24,845 nt of DNA from NCBI GenBank assembly GCA_937958345.1, contig CALGNW010000287.1, positions 1 to 24,845 on the forward strand. Direction: 5' to 3'. A program made the translations under genes and the position numbers. The stretch is from an uncultured Neomegalonema sp. (GTDB lineage: Bacteria > Pseudomonadota > Alphaproteobacteria > Rhodobacterales > Rhodobacteraceae). Of the stretch, positions 17,070-23,628 are shown one piece after another. How positions within the stretch are numbered: the first letter of the stretch is position 1; the number at the start of each line of letters is the position of its first letter. The notes beneath the pieces are model-generated. The model did no database searches. It had not been told where the DNA came from and was given only the letters and a program-made list of their open reading frames with translations.

Positions 17070-17672
17070 ATGCACAGCGCCGCAACTGCCCCCACATTGT
17101 CACATGTCCTCTGGCCCGCAAGAGACAGCGACGCCGCCCGCTGGATGCGCGCCGCGATTCTGGTTTCGCTGGGCGTTGCCGCGATGGCGATTGCCGCGAA
17201 AGTCCGTATTCCGATGTGGCCGGTTCCTATAACCCTGCAAACGCTGGCAGTTCTGACCATCGGCGCTGCCTACGGCGCGGGCCTCGGCATGACGACGATG
17301 CTTGCTTATCTCGTCGTCGGGGCGATGGGCTTCGACATTTTCACCTCCTCCAGCGCCGAGACGAACGGCATCGCTTATATGCTTGGCGGCTCAGGCGGAT
17401 ATCTTGTCGGCTTTGTCTTGGCAGCCGGTGTTCTCGGCTGGCTTGCCCGCAAAGGCTGGGATCGTTCAATCCCTATGATGGCCCTTGCTATGCTGATCGG
17501 CAGCGCGCTCATCTATATTCCCGGCCTGCTTTGGCTGAATATACAGCCCTATTCCCAGGGCTGGAGCTGGACGATTGCAAACGGCCTGACGCCGTTCCTG
17601 ATCGGTGATGCACTAAAGCTCGCCCTTGCGGCACTTGTTATGCCAGCCCTGTGGTCACTGTACAAAAAGTAA
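17070..17672 (+). CDS. bioY: Biotin transporter BioY (S-component of ECF transporter)
   Basis: The 200-residue membrane protein matches BioY. It shows WPVPITLQTLAVLTIGAAYG (residues 50-69), then AYLVVGAMGFDIF, then GGSGGYLVGFVLAA (106-119), and near the end NGLTPFLIGDALKLALAALV. About six hydrophobic segments are seen. BioY takes up biotin, either with the BioM/BioN energising module or alone; no bioMN genes are in this window. The start at 17070 has an AAGAGGG-like site upstream. No BioR-type palindrome (TTATCTATAA-like) was found in the 86 bases before it. It ends in a strong intrinsic terminator. Confidence 0.9.
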   Translation: MHSAATAPTLSHVLWPARDSDAARWMRAAILVSLGVAAMAIAAKVRIPMWPVPITLQTLAVLTIGAAYGAGLGMTTMLAYLVVGAMGFDIFTSSSAETNGIAYMLGGSGGYLVGFVLAAGVLGWLARKGWDRSIPMMALAMLIGSALIYIPGLLWLNIQPYSQGWSWTIANGLTPFLIGDALKLALAALVMPALWSLYKK

Positions 17673-17694
17673 GACCCCCATCATTACTTTCTTC

Positions 17695-17720
17695 AAAAGG
17701 CCGCTTTTGCGGCCTTTTTT
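17695..17720 (+). terminator. Intrinsic terminator after bioY
   Basis: AAAAGGCCGC (17695-17704) pairs perfectly with GCGGCCTTTT (17709-17718) across a TTTT loop, and the T-run continues to 17720. It lies 22 bases after the bioY stop codon. The A-run before the stem means it could also work weakly on the opposite strand. Confidence 0.9.
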
Positions 17721-17932
17721 GCATGGTAAATTCGAGTTAACGCTAAAGAACTGATAACGGTGTATTTCTATTTACTTTGATAAGTCCGATTTATTTCTAT
17801 GTTCCATCGAGATTTGTCGTGCGCATTAAGAATATCCCCAAGTTTTTCTCGCATAGTACCTACATCGCAGGACGGGAAGGGACGCCCAGCCTGCACGGGA
17901 CACACTAGAAAAACAGGTCGGGGGACCCAACT
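17721..17932 (+). promoter_or_regulatory. AT-rich leader of the TetR-family gene with a 9-base direct repeat
   Basis: The first 160 bases are clearly more AT-rich than the genes around them and follow a terminator, so the TetR gene must have its own promoter here. TATTTCTAT occurs twice, at 17763-17771 and 17792-17800, with starts 29 bases apart. TTGATA-like and TATGTT-like boxes are present, but their spacing (15-16) is short, so no promoter was fixed. TetR regulators commonly bind their own upstream region, so the repeat is a candidate operator, although TetR sites are usually inverted repeats. GGGGGA at about 17921-17926 is the ribosome binding site. Confidence 0.45.
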
Positions 17933-18547
17933 ATGCCACGTAAGCCACTCACTGAAGACGAAAAATCAATCGTTCGCGAAAAAGCAGCTGTTGCAGCACG
18001 CCGCATCATGGACGAGCACGGCGCTGAAAAAGTCACCATCCGCGGCATCGCCAAGGAAGTCGGCATGAGCGCAATGAGCCTTTATACTTACTTCGAGAAC
18101 AAGGCCGACATCGTAACCTACCTTCAGGTTCAGGCCGTTGACGAACTGACGGAAGAACTCATCTCGGCTGCCGCCGCCGCAAAAGGCCCGGAAACACTGG
18201 TTGCTTCGCTGGGCCGTTCGTATCTTGCGTTTGCGGAAGAAAAGACCGGCGAATTCAACCTCGCCTTCCGCACCGAAGAACATGGCGGCAAAATGCCAGC
18301 CGTCGTTCGCGACGGTCTGAAAAAGGCGCTTAGCCCGCTGCATGACGCTGTTTCGGCAACGGTCAAAGAAGCGCGCTCGCCGGAAGAAGTTGATCGCATC
18401 GTTGCGGGCATCTGGTCGGGTTGGCACGGCTATGCGCTGCTGAAACAAGCCGGTTGTGTTGTCGATCAAACGCCGATCTTCGACGCAAAAACCGCCGTTG
18501 CATCCTTCGGCGCAGCGCGCGTCACGGCGGAAGCGGCTGCACACTGA
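17933..18547 (+). CDS. TetR-family transcriptional regulator (WHG-type C-terminal domain)
   Basis: The 204-residue product has a TetR helix-turn-helix at about 33-56: VTIRGIAKEVGMSAMSLYTYF followed by ENKADI, the classic recognition helix and turn. The C-terminal ligand-binding half contains GIWSGWHGYALLKQAG near 159-175, the hallmark of the WHG-type TetR domain. The ATG at 17933 follows GGGGGA. The gene stands alone between two terminators. It could control itself and a distant target; the adjacent bioY is possible, but a terminator separates them and no shared site was seen. The ligand is unknown. Confidence 0.92.
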   Translation: MPRKPLTEDEKSIVREKAAVAARRIMDEHGAEKVTIRGIAKEVGMSAMSLYTYFENKADIVTYLQVQAVDELTEELISAAAAAKGPETLVASLGRSYLAFAEEKTGEFNLAFRTEEHGGKMPAVVRDGLKKALSPLHDAVSATVKEARSPEEVDRIVAGIWSGWHGYALLKQAGCVVDQTPIFDAKTAVASFGAARVTAEAAAH

Positions 18548-18558
18548 AATATCTGAGG

Positions 18559-18580
18559 GGCGGCCTCATTGGCCGCCTTT
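18559..18580 (+). terminator. Intrinsic terminator after the TetR-family gene
   Basis: GGCGGCC (18559-18565) pairs with GGCCGCC (18571-18577) around a TCATT loop and is followed by only TTT before a C. It begins 11 bases after the stop codon. The short T-run suggests incomplete termination. Confidence 0.75.
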
Positions 18581-18732
18581 CATCAGACTTGAAGACTGTA
18601 TCGGCATTTTCGGCCTAACGGACGCAGATCCGTGCCGCTCGTGCCAACTCGGGGCAAAGATACAAGTCTCCGCGAGAGAGGATGAACCTGCGCTGAATTC
18701 GGCAAGGGTTGATCGCGGGCGCTCTCATATTC

Positions 18733-18769
18733 AAAGGCGCTGTAGCCGGGGGGCAGCAGCGCCTTTTTT
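18733..18769. terminator. Probable bidirectional terminator between the TetR-family gene and tgt
   Basis: AAAGGCGCTG (18733-18742) pairs with CAGCGCCTTT (18757-18766) across a 14-base G-rich loop. On the plus strand six T residues follow the GCC of the stem. On the minus strand, 12 bases after the tgt stop codon, the stem ends in TTTGA, a weaker tail. It probably serves tgt and blocks read-through from the TetR gene. The sequence 18581-18732 before it holds no supported gene. Confidence 0.75.
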
Positions 18770-18777
18770 CTTGCGTG

Positions 18778-19905
18778 CTACACAGGCTCTATATCACCAA
18801 GGGTCCAGTCATTCCGCGTCTGCGCAGCGTATCCGGCGAACCCGTCCGCATCCAGCGCGTCGCGCATGCCTTGCATCAACCGCTGATAGTACCGCAGATT
18901 GTGCCACGTCAGCAGCATCGACGAGATAATCTCCTGCGCCCGGTGCACGTGATGCAAATATGCGCGGCTATAGCTGGTGCAGGCCGGGCAATCACAACGA
19001 TCATCCAGAGGCCTCGGGTCATCCGCATGGCGTGCGTTGCGAATATTGAGCGGTCCCCGCGGCGTAAAGACCTGTCCGTTCCGGCCTGAACGGGACGGCA
19101 GGACGCAATCGAACATATCAATCCCGCGCTCGACAGCGCCCAACAGATCATCGGGCTTGCCCACACCCATCAGATAACGGGGCCGGTCGGATGGTAAGTG
19201 CCCGACACAATGATCAAGCGTCGAGAACATCAGCTCCTGCCCCTCGCCGACTGCCAAACCGCCGACCGCATACCCATCGAACCCGATCCCGCGCAAAGCT
19301 TGCGCACTTTCCGCACGCAGGTCTTCATGCACGCCGCCCTGCTGAATGCCGAACAGCGCATAACCGGGCCGGTCCCCGAAGGCATCCCGCGACCGCTGTG
19401 CCCACCGCATCGACAACCGCATCGAGCTTTCGGCCTCGTCGCGGGTGCAGGGGTAAGGCGTGCATTCATCAAACGCCATCACGATATCAGAGCCGAGCTG
19501 GCGCTGAATATCCATCGACGTTTCCGGCGACAGGATGTGTTTTGACCCGTCAATATGTGAACGAAAGGTAACGCCTTCTTCGGTCAGCTTTCGCAAACCG
19601 GCCAAAGACATCACCTGAAAGCCGCCCGAGTCCGTCAGGATGGGCCGGTCCCAGTTCATAAACTTGTGCAATCCGCCCAGTCGTTCGATCCGGGCCGCCG
19701 AAGGCCGCAGCATCAGGTGATAGGTGTTGCCGAGCAGGACATCCGCGCCGGTTTCGCGCACCGATCCGGGCAGCATCGCCTTAACCGTCGCGGCGGTCCC
19801 GACCGGCATAAAGGCGGGCGTGCGGATGTCCCCGCGCGGCGTGTGCAATGTGCCGCGCCGCGCGAGTCCCTCGGTTTTATGAAGCTGAAACTTGATCTGG
19901 GTCAT
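18778..19905 (-). CDS. tgt: Queuine tRNA-ribosyltransferase (tRNA-guanine transglycosylase)
   Basis: Tgt exchanges guanine 34 for preQ1 in tRNAs with GUN anticodons, a step of queuosine synthesis. The 375-residue product is full length. It has Asp92 in ILTDSGGFQVMSL, the catalytic nucleophile Asp266 in GIDMFDCVLPSRSGRNG, and a zinc site C304-x-C306-x2-C309 with His335, at the spacing known from Zymomonas Tgt. The start is the ATG complementary to 19903-19905. It lies 52 bases after the SDR gene on the same strand and is convergent with the TetR gene. Its usual partner queA is not in the window. Confidence 0.96.
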   Translation of the reverse strand: MTQIKFQLHKTEGLARRGTLHTPRGDIRTPAFMPVGTAATVKAMLPGSVRETGADVLLGNTYHLMLRPSAARIERLGGLHKFMNWDRPILTDSGGFQVMSLAGLRKLTEEGVTFRSHIDGSKHILSPETSMDIQRQLGSDIVMAFDECTPYPCTRDEAESSMRLSMRWAQRSRDAFGDRPGYALFGIQQGGVHEDLRAESAQALRGIGFDGYAVGGLAVGEGQELMFSTLDHCVGHLPSDRPRYLMGVGKPDDLLGAVERGIDMFDCVLPSRSGRNGQVFTPRGPLNIRNARHADDPRPLDDRCDCPACTSYSRAYLHHVHRAQEIISSMLLTWHNLRYYQRLMQGMRDALDADGFAGYAAQTRNDWTLGDIEPV

Positions 19906-19957
19906 GGCGCGCGACAATAGGCAGCAACCGTTCCCGCGCAAGCACGGATCTGAGGTA

Positions 19958-20665
19958 TCAGCTCAGCAACCAGCCTCCGTCTACATCGACGGTTGTTCCG
20001 CTGACGAAATCATTGGTGATGACAAACATCAGACCGCGCGCGACCTCGTCCGCCGTTCCGGCGCGGGGGATCAGGTTGCCGTCTGTCATTTTGGCATAGA
20101 GCGCGTCGCGCTCGGCGCCCTCCAGCGTCACCATCGGCGTATCGATCGTCCCCGGCGAGACGACGTTCACCCGAATGCGGGGGGCGACTTCGCGGGCCAC
20201 GGCGCGGGTCATGGCCTCGACCGCGCCGCCGACCGACGACAGGGCGATCTGGCCGGGGCGGCAGTTCCGCGCAGGTGCGCCGGAGACCAGCGTGATCGAC
20301 CCGCCATCGCGCACATGTTTAGCGCCATAGCGCACGACATTCGCGTATCCCCACAGTTTGTCGAACGACGCTTTGTATCCCTCCATATCCATTTCGAGGA
20401 ACGGGCCGATGGCGCGGCTGCCCCCGGTTGCGGCGCTGACCAGAATATCAAAGGGGCCGAGGCCGTCCATCACCGCCTCGACCGCCGAAGCATCTGTCAC
20501 GTCACAGGATTTCGCGTCGACACCGGCGGGCAATGGTCCGGCCTTCGACGGGTCGCGCGACAGAACGACAACGCTTGCGCCCGCTTCGGCCAGCATCCGC
20601 GTCGTTGCCAGACCGATGCCGGACGTTCCGCCAAAGACGACTGCTTTTTTTCCCGCTACATCCAT
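19958..20665 (-). CDS. Atypical SDR-fold protein lacking the Tyr-x3-Lys catalytic pair
   Basis: The 235-residue product has the SDR cofactor motif GGTSGIG (residues 12-18), CDVTD (54-58) and the late NVVSPGTIDTPM (167-178). The Ser of the catalytic set is present (Ser128 in LVSGAPAR). Where Tyr-x3-Lys should stand, the sequence reads IALSSVGGAVEAM, giving Leu142 and Gly146. The NNAG motif is also altered (VSAATGG). It keeps the fold and probably binds NAD(P), but classical SDR chemistry is doubtful. Similar divergent SDRs without the Tyr/Lys pair are known. AAGGAA lies eight bases before the chosen ATG; in-frame ATGs at 20683 and 20686 are further up. It is head-to-head with an isochorismatase-fold gene. 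Confidence 0.87.
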   Translation of the reverse strand: MDVAGKKAVVFGGTSGIGLATTRMLAEAGASVVVLSRDPSKAGPLPAGVDAKSCDVTDASAVEAVMDGLGPFDILVSAATGGSRAIGPFLEMDMEGYKASFDKLWGYANVVRYGAKHVRDGGSITLVSGAPARNCRPGQIALSSVGGAVEAMTRAVAREVAPRIRVNVVSPGTIDTPMVTLEGAERDALYAKMTDGNLIPRAGTADEVARGLMFVITNDFVSGTTVDVDGGWLLS

Positions 20666-20823
20666 TGAGGTGTTCCTTTTCATCACCAGATTTCAAACGC
20701 CGTCCGCCCGCCGCGCCGGATAACACCGTCAAGCCGTCCGTTCGCGGACCGATACGCCCTTCCAATGCCACACTCGCTCCGTTATTCGATTGCGCAAGTG
20801 TTAATCGTAAGGGAGTGCCGACC
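20666..20823. promoter_or_regulatory. Divergent intergenic region between the SDR-like and isochorismatase-like genes
   Basis: This 158-base spacer must drive both flanking genes. It contains a small hairpin, GTCCG (20736-20740) and CGGAC (20745-20749) around a TTCG loop. An AT-richer part (about 20778-20812) lies just before the rightward ribosome binding site AAGGGAG. No convincing -35/-10 pair was found on either strand. Confidence 0.4.
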
Positions 20824-21483
20824 ATGCCGGATCAGCGACCGGGCAGCCAACTCGCACATATCCAAGCCGTCGTCGCGGAAAAGCGCGGGCGCATGTGGGC
20901 GTTCCCCGCGCTTGACGCCAAACGCACGGCACTGATCGGCTGCGAGGTTTCGCGGCTGGGTCTTGCCATCGCGCCAAAGCTGCGCGGCACAATTCCCCGC
21001 ATCGACTGGCTCGCCCGCACGTTACGCGCCAGCGGCGGCCAAGTTTTCTGGAGCCATTTTGCGCCCAGCGCCTTTGACGGGCCGGCCGGTCATATTATCG
21101 GCGAGACCGAGGTCGCCGCCATGCGCCAGCGTCTTGGCGACAAAACATGGATCGAGGTGAACGAGGGCGTTCAGGGAACCGAAAAGGACCGCATCGTCTC
21201 GCGCCCCGGCTATGCCGCTGTCGGCAACGAACTGCAAAAGGTGCTGAAGGCCGAACAGATCGACACGGTCCTGCTTGCAGGGGCCGAGACGGACGGAGCC
21301 ATCGAATCAACGGCCCGCGCCGCGGCCAGTGCGGGTCTGCGTGTTCTGGTGGTGGCCGATTGCTGTGTCTCCTCGGATGAAACGGCGCATACCGGCGCGC
21401 TGGTTGCCCTGCATCGCCGCATTGCCGATGTCCGGCCTGTTGACGAAATCGTCGCCGAACTGCGGCGCAATATGACCGCCTGA
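20824..21483 (+). CDS. Isochorismatase-fold protein with a degenerate catalytic triad
   Basis: The 219-residue product has the alpha/beta order of cysteine hydrolases of the isochorismatase/nicotinamidase family. RTALIGCEVSRLG (residues 34-46) is where TALLVIDMQNDF is usual. WSHFAP lies at 76-81, and VLLAGAETDGAIESTARAAA (149-168) is where G-x-x-T-N-V-C-V-E-S-T-A-R-D-A is usual. The triad Asp/Lys/Cys appears as Glu41, Arg127 (in SRPGYAAV) and Ala159; the codon at 21298-21300 is GCC. The nucleophile is therefore absent and hydrolysis by the known mechanism is not expected. The gene is intact, with AAGGGAG before its ATG. A binding or regulatory role is inferred. It is divergent from the SDR-like gene. 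Confidence 0.85.
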   Translation: MPDQRPGSQLAHIQAVVAEKRGRMWAFPALDAKRTALIGCEVSRLGLAIAPKLRGTIPRIDWLARTLRASGGQVFWSHFAPSAFDGPAGHIIGETEVAAMRQRLGDKTWIEVNEGVQGTEKDRIVSRPGYAAVGNELQKVLKAEQIDTVLLAGAETDGAIESTARAAASAGLRVLVVADCCVSSDETAHTGALVALHRRIADVRPVDEIVAELRRNMTA

Positions 21484-21601
21484 CCAAATCAGTTTCCCGC
21501 TGCTCCCGCGCCGGAAAAAACCGCACAGGTGTCCGTGGCCCGGGGCGACCTGAAAAGGCCGTCTCAGGATACATGACGAAGAACGAAAACCGGATCGCGC
21601 G

Positions 21602-22282
21602 CTAGGACGTGTCGCGCTTGGCCATCCACCACAGGGCCAGGTCCTGACATTCGCTCAGGATTTTATCGACAGCGCGTTCGTCTGCTGTCCGGCCCTTTTT
21701 ACGATGCCCCGGCGGCGCGCCGCGACGCACCGCCTCCTCACCCCAGAAACGGGGCGCGAGCCTGCGCCGCGCCTCGGCCCGCTTCAACCGCTTGGCCTGT
21801 TTTTCCAAATCGCCCAGCGCCGCCAGAAAGGCATTGAGGCGTCGGCACAGGCCATCGGCATCGACCGGATCATCCGGCATCACGGGCGGCTTGGGCGGTT
21901 CGGGCGGCGTATCGAAACCGTCAAAGAAAAAGATACGCGGCGGCGCACCCTTGGGCTGTTTACGCCGCGCAGGCCGTGCATATTTTTGCCGGTCGAATAA
22001 AGGAAAAGCCTTTGATTTCGAGCGCGTCTTATTCTTTTTCTTGGATTTATCGCGCGCGGGACCGCGCACGTATTCCTGATCGGGCATATTTCGCGCCCAC
22101 AGAAAAACCAACCGCCGCAGCGCCGACTCCGCCGGTCCCAGCATCCGCAAAACCAGCAACCGGACATGGCGGGGCACAACCTCAACCGCCCCGCCTGCCT
22201 GAACACCCACCACACCGAACATCACCGTCAAAAGACGCTGCAAAGCAGTGCGTTGGCGGTCTATGGCGACGTCCCAGTTCAT
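21602..22282 (-). CDS. Basic protein of unknown function, predicted LexA-controlled
   Basis: I recognise no named family for this 226-residue protein, although its style resembles alphaproteobacterial conserved hypotheticals. Residues 1-66 are helical and hydrophobic/basic (RTALQRLLTVMFGVVG; RHVRLLVLRMLGPAESALRR). Residues 71-116 are very Lys/Arg-rich (KSKKKNKTRSKSK), followed by a Pro/Asp linker (125-141). Residues 145-175 look like a charged coiled coil, and the end is helical. There is no signal peptide or cysteine pair. The basic middle suggests nucleic-acid contact, which is inference. AAGGAAG lies about ten bases before the start. A strong promoter overlapped by a LexA box lies upstream, so DNA-damage induction is likely. 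No terminator was seen after it. Confidence 0.75.
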   Translation of the reverse strand: MNWDVAIDRQRTALQRLLTVMFGVVGVQAGGAVEVVPRHVRLLVLRMLGPAESALRRLVFLWARNMPDQEYVRGPARDKSKKKNKTRSKSKAFPLFDRQKYARPARRKQPKGAPPRIFFFDGFDTPPEPPKPPVMPDDPVDADGLCRRLNAFLAALGDLEKQAKRLKRAEARRRLAPRFWGEEAVRRGAPPGHRKKGRTADERAVDKILSECQDLALWWMAKRDTS

Positions 22283-22317
22283 GCAGCGCGTTCTTCCTTG
22301 ATTACAATTCCGAAATC

Positions 22318-22332
22318 GAACATATCACGAAC
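22318..22332 (-). promoter_or_regulatory. LexA (SOS) box, alphaproteobacterial direct-repeat type
   Basis: The plus strand reads GAACATATCACGAAC, that is GTTC-N7-GTTC on the minus strand, an exact match to the known alphaproteobacterial LexA operator. It covers the -10 box (22319-22324) of the promoter for the gene starting at 22282. LexA bound there would block RNA polymerase, which is the usual arrangement for SOS genes. Confidence 0.72.
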
Positions 22333-22347
22333 ATTTCTGTTTGTCAA
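22319..22347 (-). promoter_or_regulatory. Sigma70-type promoter for the gene at 21602-22282
   Basis: On the minus strand a consensus TTGACA (22342-22347) is followed after exactly 17 bases by TATGTT (22319-22324), which matches TATAAT at four of six positions. Transcription would start near 22312, leaving a leader of about 30 bases with AAGGAAG before the ATG. Confidence 0.7.
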
Positions 22348-22608
22348 AGAATCCGACACAAGCAACGCGCGTCCGCCCTAACGGGAAGCACCACCGTCAC
22401 AGCGGCAGATCATTGCAAAGCAATGATCGAGAGCCCGAGAGATCAATCACCCCCGCCGCCCCGCACCCGATGCGGGGCCTCCTCACGGACAGACCAGACC
22501 AAACAATTCAAAAGGTCCCGCGTCTGCGGAGCAACGCTATTCAGGATCGTTATCATTGTAGGATTAAGTCGAGAATGCTCGCTTAATTCAAAGCCTAAAT
22601 ACCAAGGA

Positions 22609-23094
22609 TCAAGTGATATCGGGAAACCGTGCAAGGAATTTCCGCTCGCGCTCGACCGCAGTATTTATAACCTTTTCAATCGACGCCAAAGTTATCCTGT
22701 CCTTTTTAAAGTATGCTTCAACATCATCGTCATCATCCACGCAGAGAAACCCATCGGCTTCGAATTCGATAAAGAATTTAGGTGCAGATAACCGATCCCA
22801 ATTTGCACCGCCTACATTAATTTCGCAGTAAATTGAAATCCGAGATTGCCAATTATCGGATGATCGAGAGCGCAAAAGCTCTACACTCCTTGGCCATCCA
22901 CTGTCCCATCCTTTCGTGCAGAAATTTTCTTCGGCTATCAAATCGCCAAGAATTTTTATAGCTGCATGAACTTGTTCGTCGCGCTTTGGTGTGACCTTGA
23001 CCTCTTCACTTTCGCATATGCGAAAATCCAAAAGGCGATGCTGTTGGATCACAAACTTCTCACGCTCAGTCTTTCTTCTAAAAAATCCGAACAT
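22609..23094 (-). CDS. Orphan hypothetical protein, lower GC than its neighbours
   Basis: I do not recognise this 161-residue protein. It begins MFGFFRRKTE at the ATG complementary to 23092-23094, with AGGA seven bases upstream; a longer ATG start at 23151 has no better site. It is soluble and charged. A basic N-terminus leads into KRDEQVHAAIKILGDLIAEE (residues 37-56), probably helical, then Trp-rich and beta-like stretches, FFIEFEADG (107-115), an acidic run DDDDD (120-124), and a closing helix. Sampled lines are about 42-48% GC, against about 60% elsewhere, and codon use is unlike the flanking genes, which suggests transfer. Such small solitary proteins are often accessory-region genes, but no function can be assigned. 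Confidence 0.65.
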   Translation of the reverse strand: MFGFFRRKTEREKFVIQQHRLLDFRICESEEVKVTPKRDEQVHAAIKILGDLIAEENFCTKGWDSGWPRSVELLRSRSSDNWQSRISIYCEINVGGANWDRLSAPKFFIEFEADGFLCVDDDDDVEAYFKKDRITLASIEKVINTAVERERKFLARFPDIT

Positions 23095-23268
23095 TTGTTG
23101 ATCCTGATTAGCAAATGCTGCTCTCGCTTTATTTGAGCTTGAGAATATCACAACCCGTTATGGAAAAAACTCTATTCACACTACCTCCCCAATCCCCAAC
23201 ACCCCCACTGGTACACCGCCCCATCATGTCCTATATATTAGACAACACCTTTCAAACGAGGCTCACCG

Positions 23269-23628
23269 ATGGACGCACCGACACCCGCCGAAGGCGAACC
23301 GCTGATCCGGCCCTCTTCCGAAGATCACCCGATGTATAACGACATCGTGGATGCGATCCGCACGGTCCATGACCCTGAAATTCCAGTGAATATCTATGAT
23401 TTAGGGTTGGTCTATTCGGTGCGTATTGATGCCGAGAACGCGGTCGAGGTCGATATGACGCTCACCGCGCCGGGCTGTCCGGTGGCAGGAGAGATGCCCG
23501 GCTGGGTTGCCGATGCGGTCGAGCCTTTACCCGGTATCAAGCAGGTTGACGTTAATCTCATCTGGGAACCGCCTTGGGATATGAGCCGTTTGTCCGACGA
23601 GGCCCGCCTTGAATTAGGATTTATGTGA
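23269..23628 (+). CDS. sufT: SufT-like (DUF59/MIP18 family) iron-sulfur assembly protein
   Basis: The 119-residue product has the MIP18/DUF59 fold signatures: AIRTVHDPEIPVNIYDLGLV (residues 29-48), MTLTAPGCPVAGEMP (63-77) with the conserved Cys70, and VNLIWEPPWDMSRLSDEAR (95-113). Proteins of this type help mature Fe-S proteins in the SUF pathway; PaaD is a relative, but no phenylacetate genes are here. GAGG lies just before the ATG at 23269, and an AT-rich TATATATTAG at about 23232-23241 may hold a -10 box. The stop overlaps the next start in TGATG, so it forms a coupled pair with the SufA-like gene. Confidence 0.88.
   Translation: MDAPTPAEGEPLIRPSSEDHPMYNDIVDAIRTVHDPEIPVNIYDLGLVYSVRIDAENAVEVDMTLTAPGCPVAGEMPGWVADAVEPLPGIKQVDVNLIWEPPWDMSRLSDEARLELGFM

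Larger units (their letters stand above)
22283..22608. other. 326-base intergenic region with promoter, LexA box and three stem-loops
   Basis: No gene is supported here. The left part holds the leftward promoter and LexA box. Three stem-loops follow. GATCATTGC/GCAATGATC at 22408-22428 is a perfect 9-base stem with an AAA loop. GCCCCGCA/TGCGGGGC at 22458-22478 is a perfect 8-base stem with a 5-base loop. ATTAAGTCGAG/CTCGCTTAAT at 22563-22587 is a 10-base stem with one bulged T. None has a clear T-run. The last lies 21 bases after the stop of the gene at 22609-23094 and may end its message. The base composition falls towards the right side. Confidence 0.6.

Noticed and set aside
17799..18068. 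Rightward open frame starting MFHRDLSC upstream of and overlapping the TetR gene
   Set aside because: It overlaps the TetR gene out of frame, has no good ribosome binding site and no recognisable features.
22283..23268. Integrated mobile element around the low-GC gene
   Set aside because: No integrase, transposase, tRNA or clear flanking direct repeats were found; only a composition shift and stem-loops are seen.
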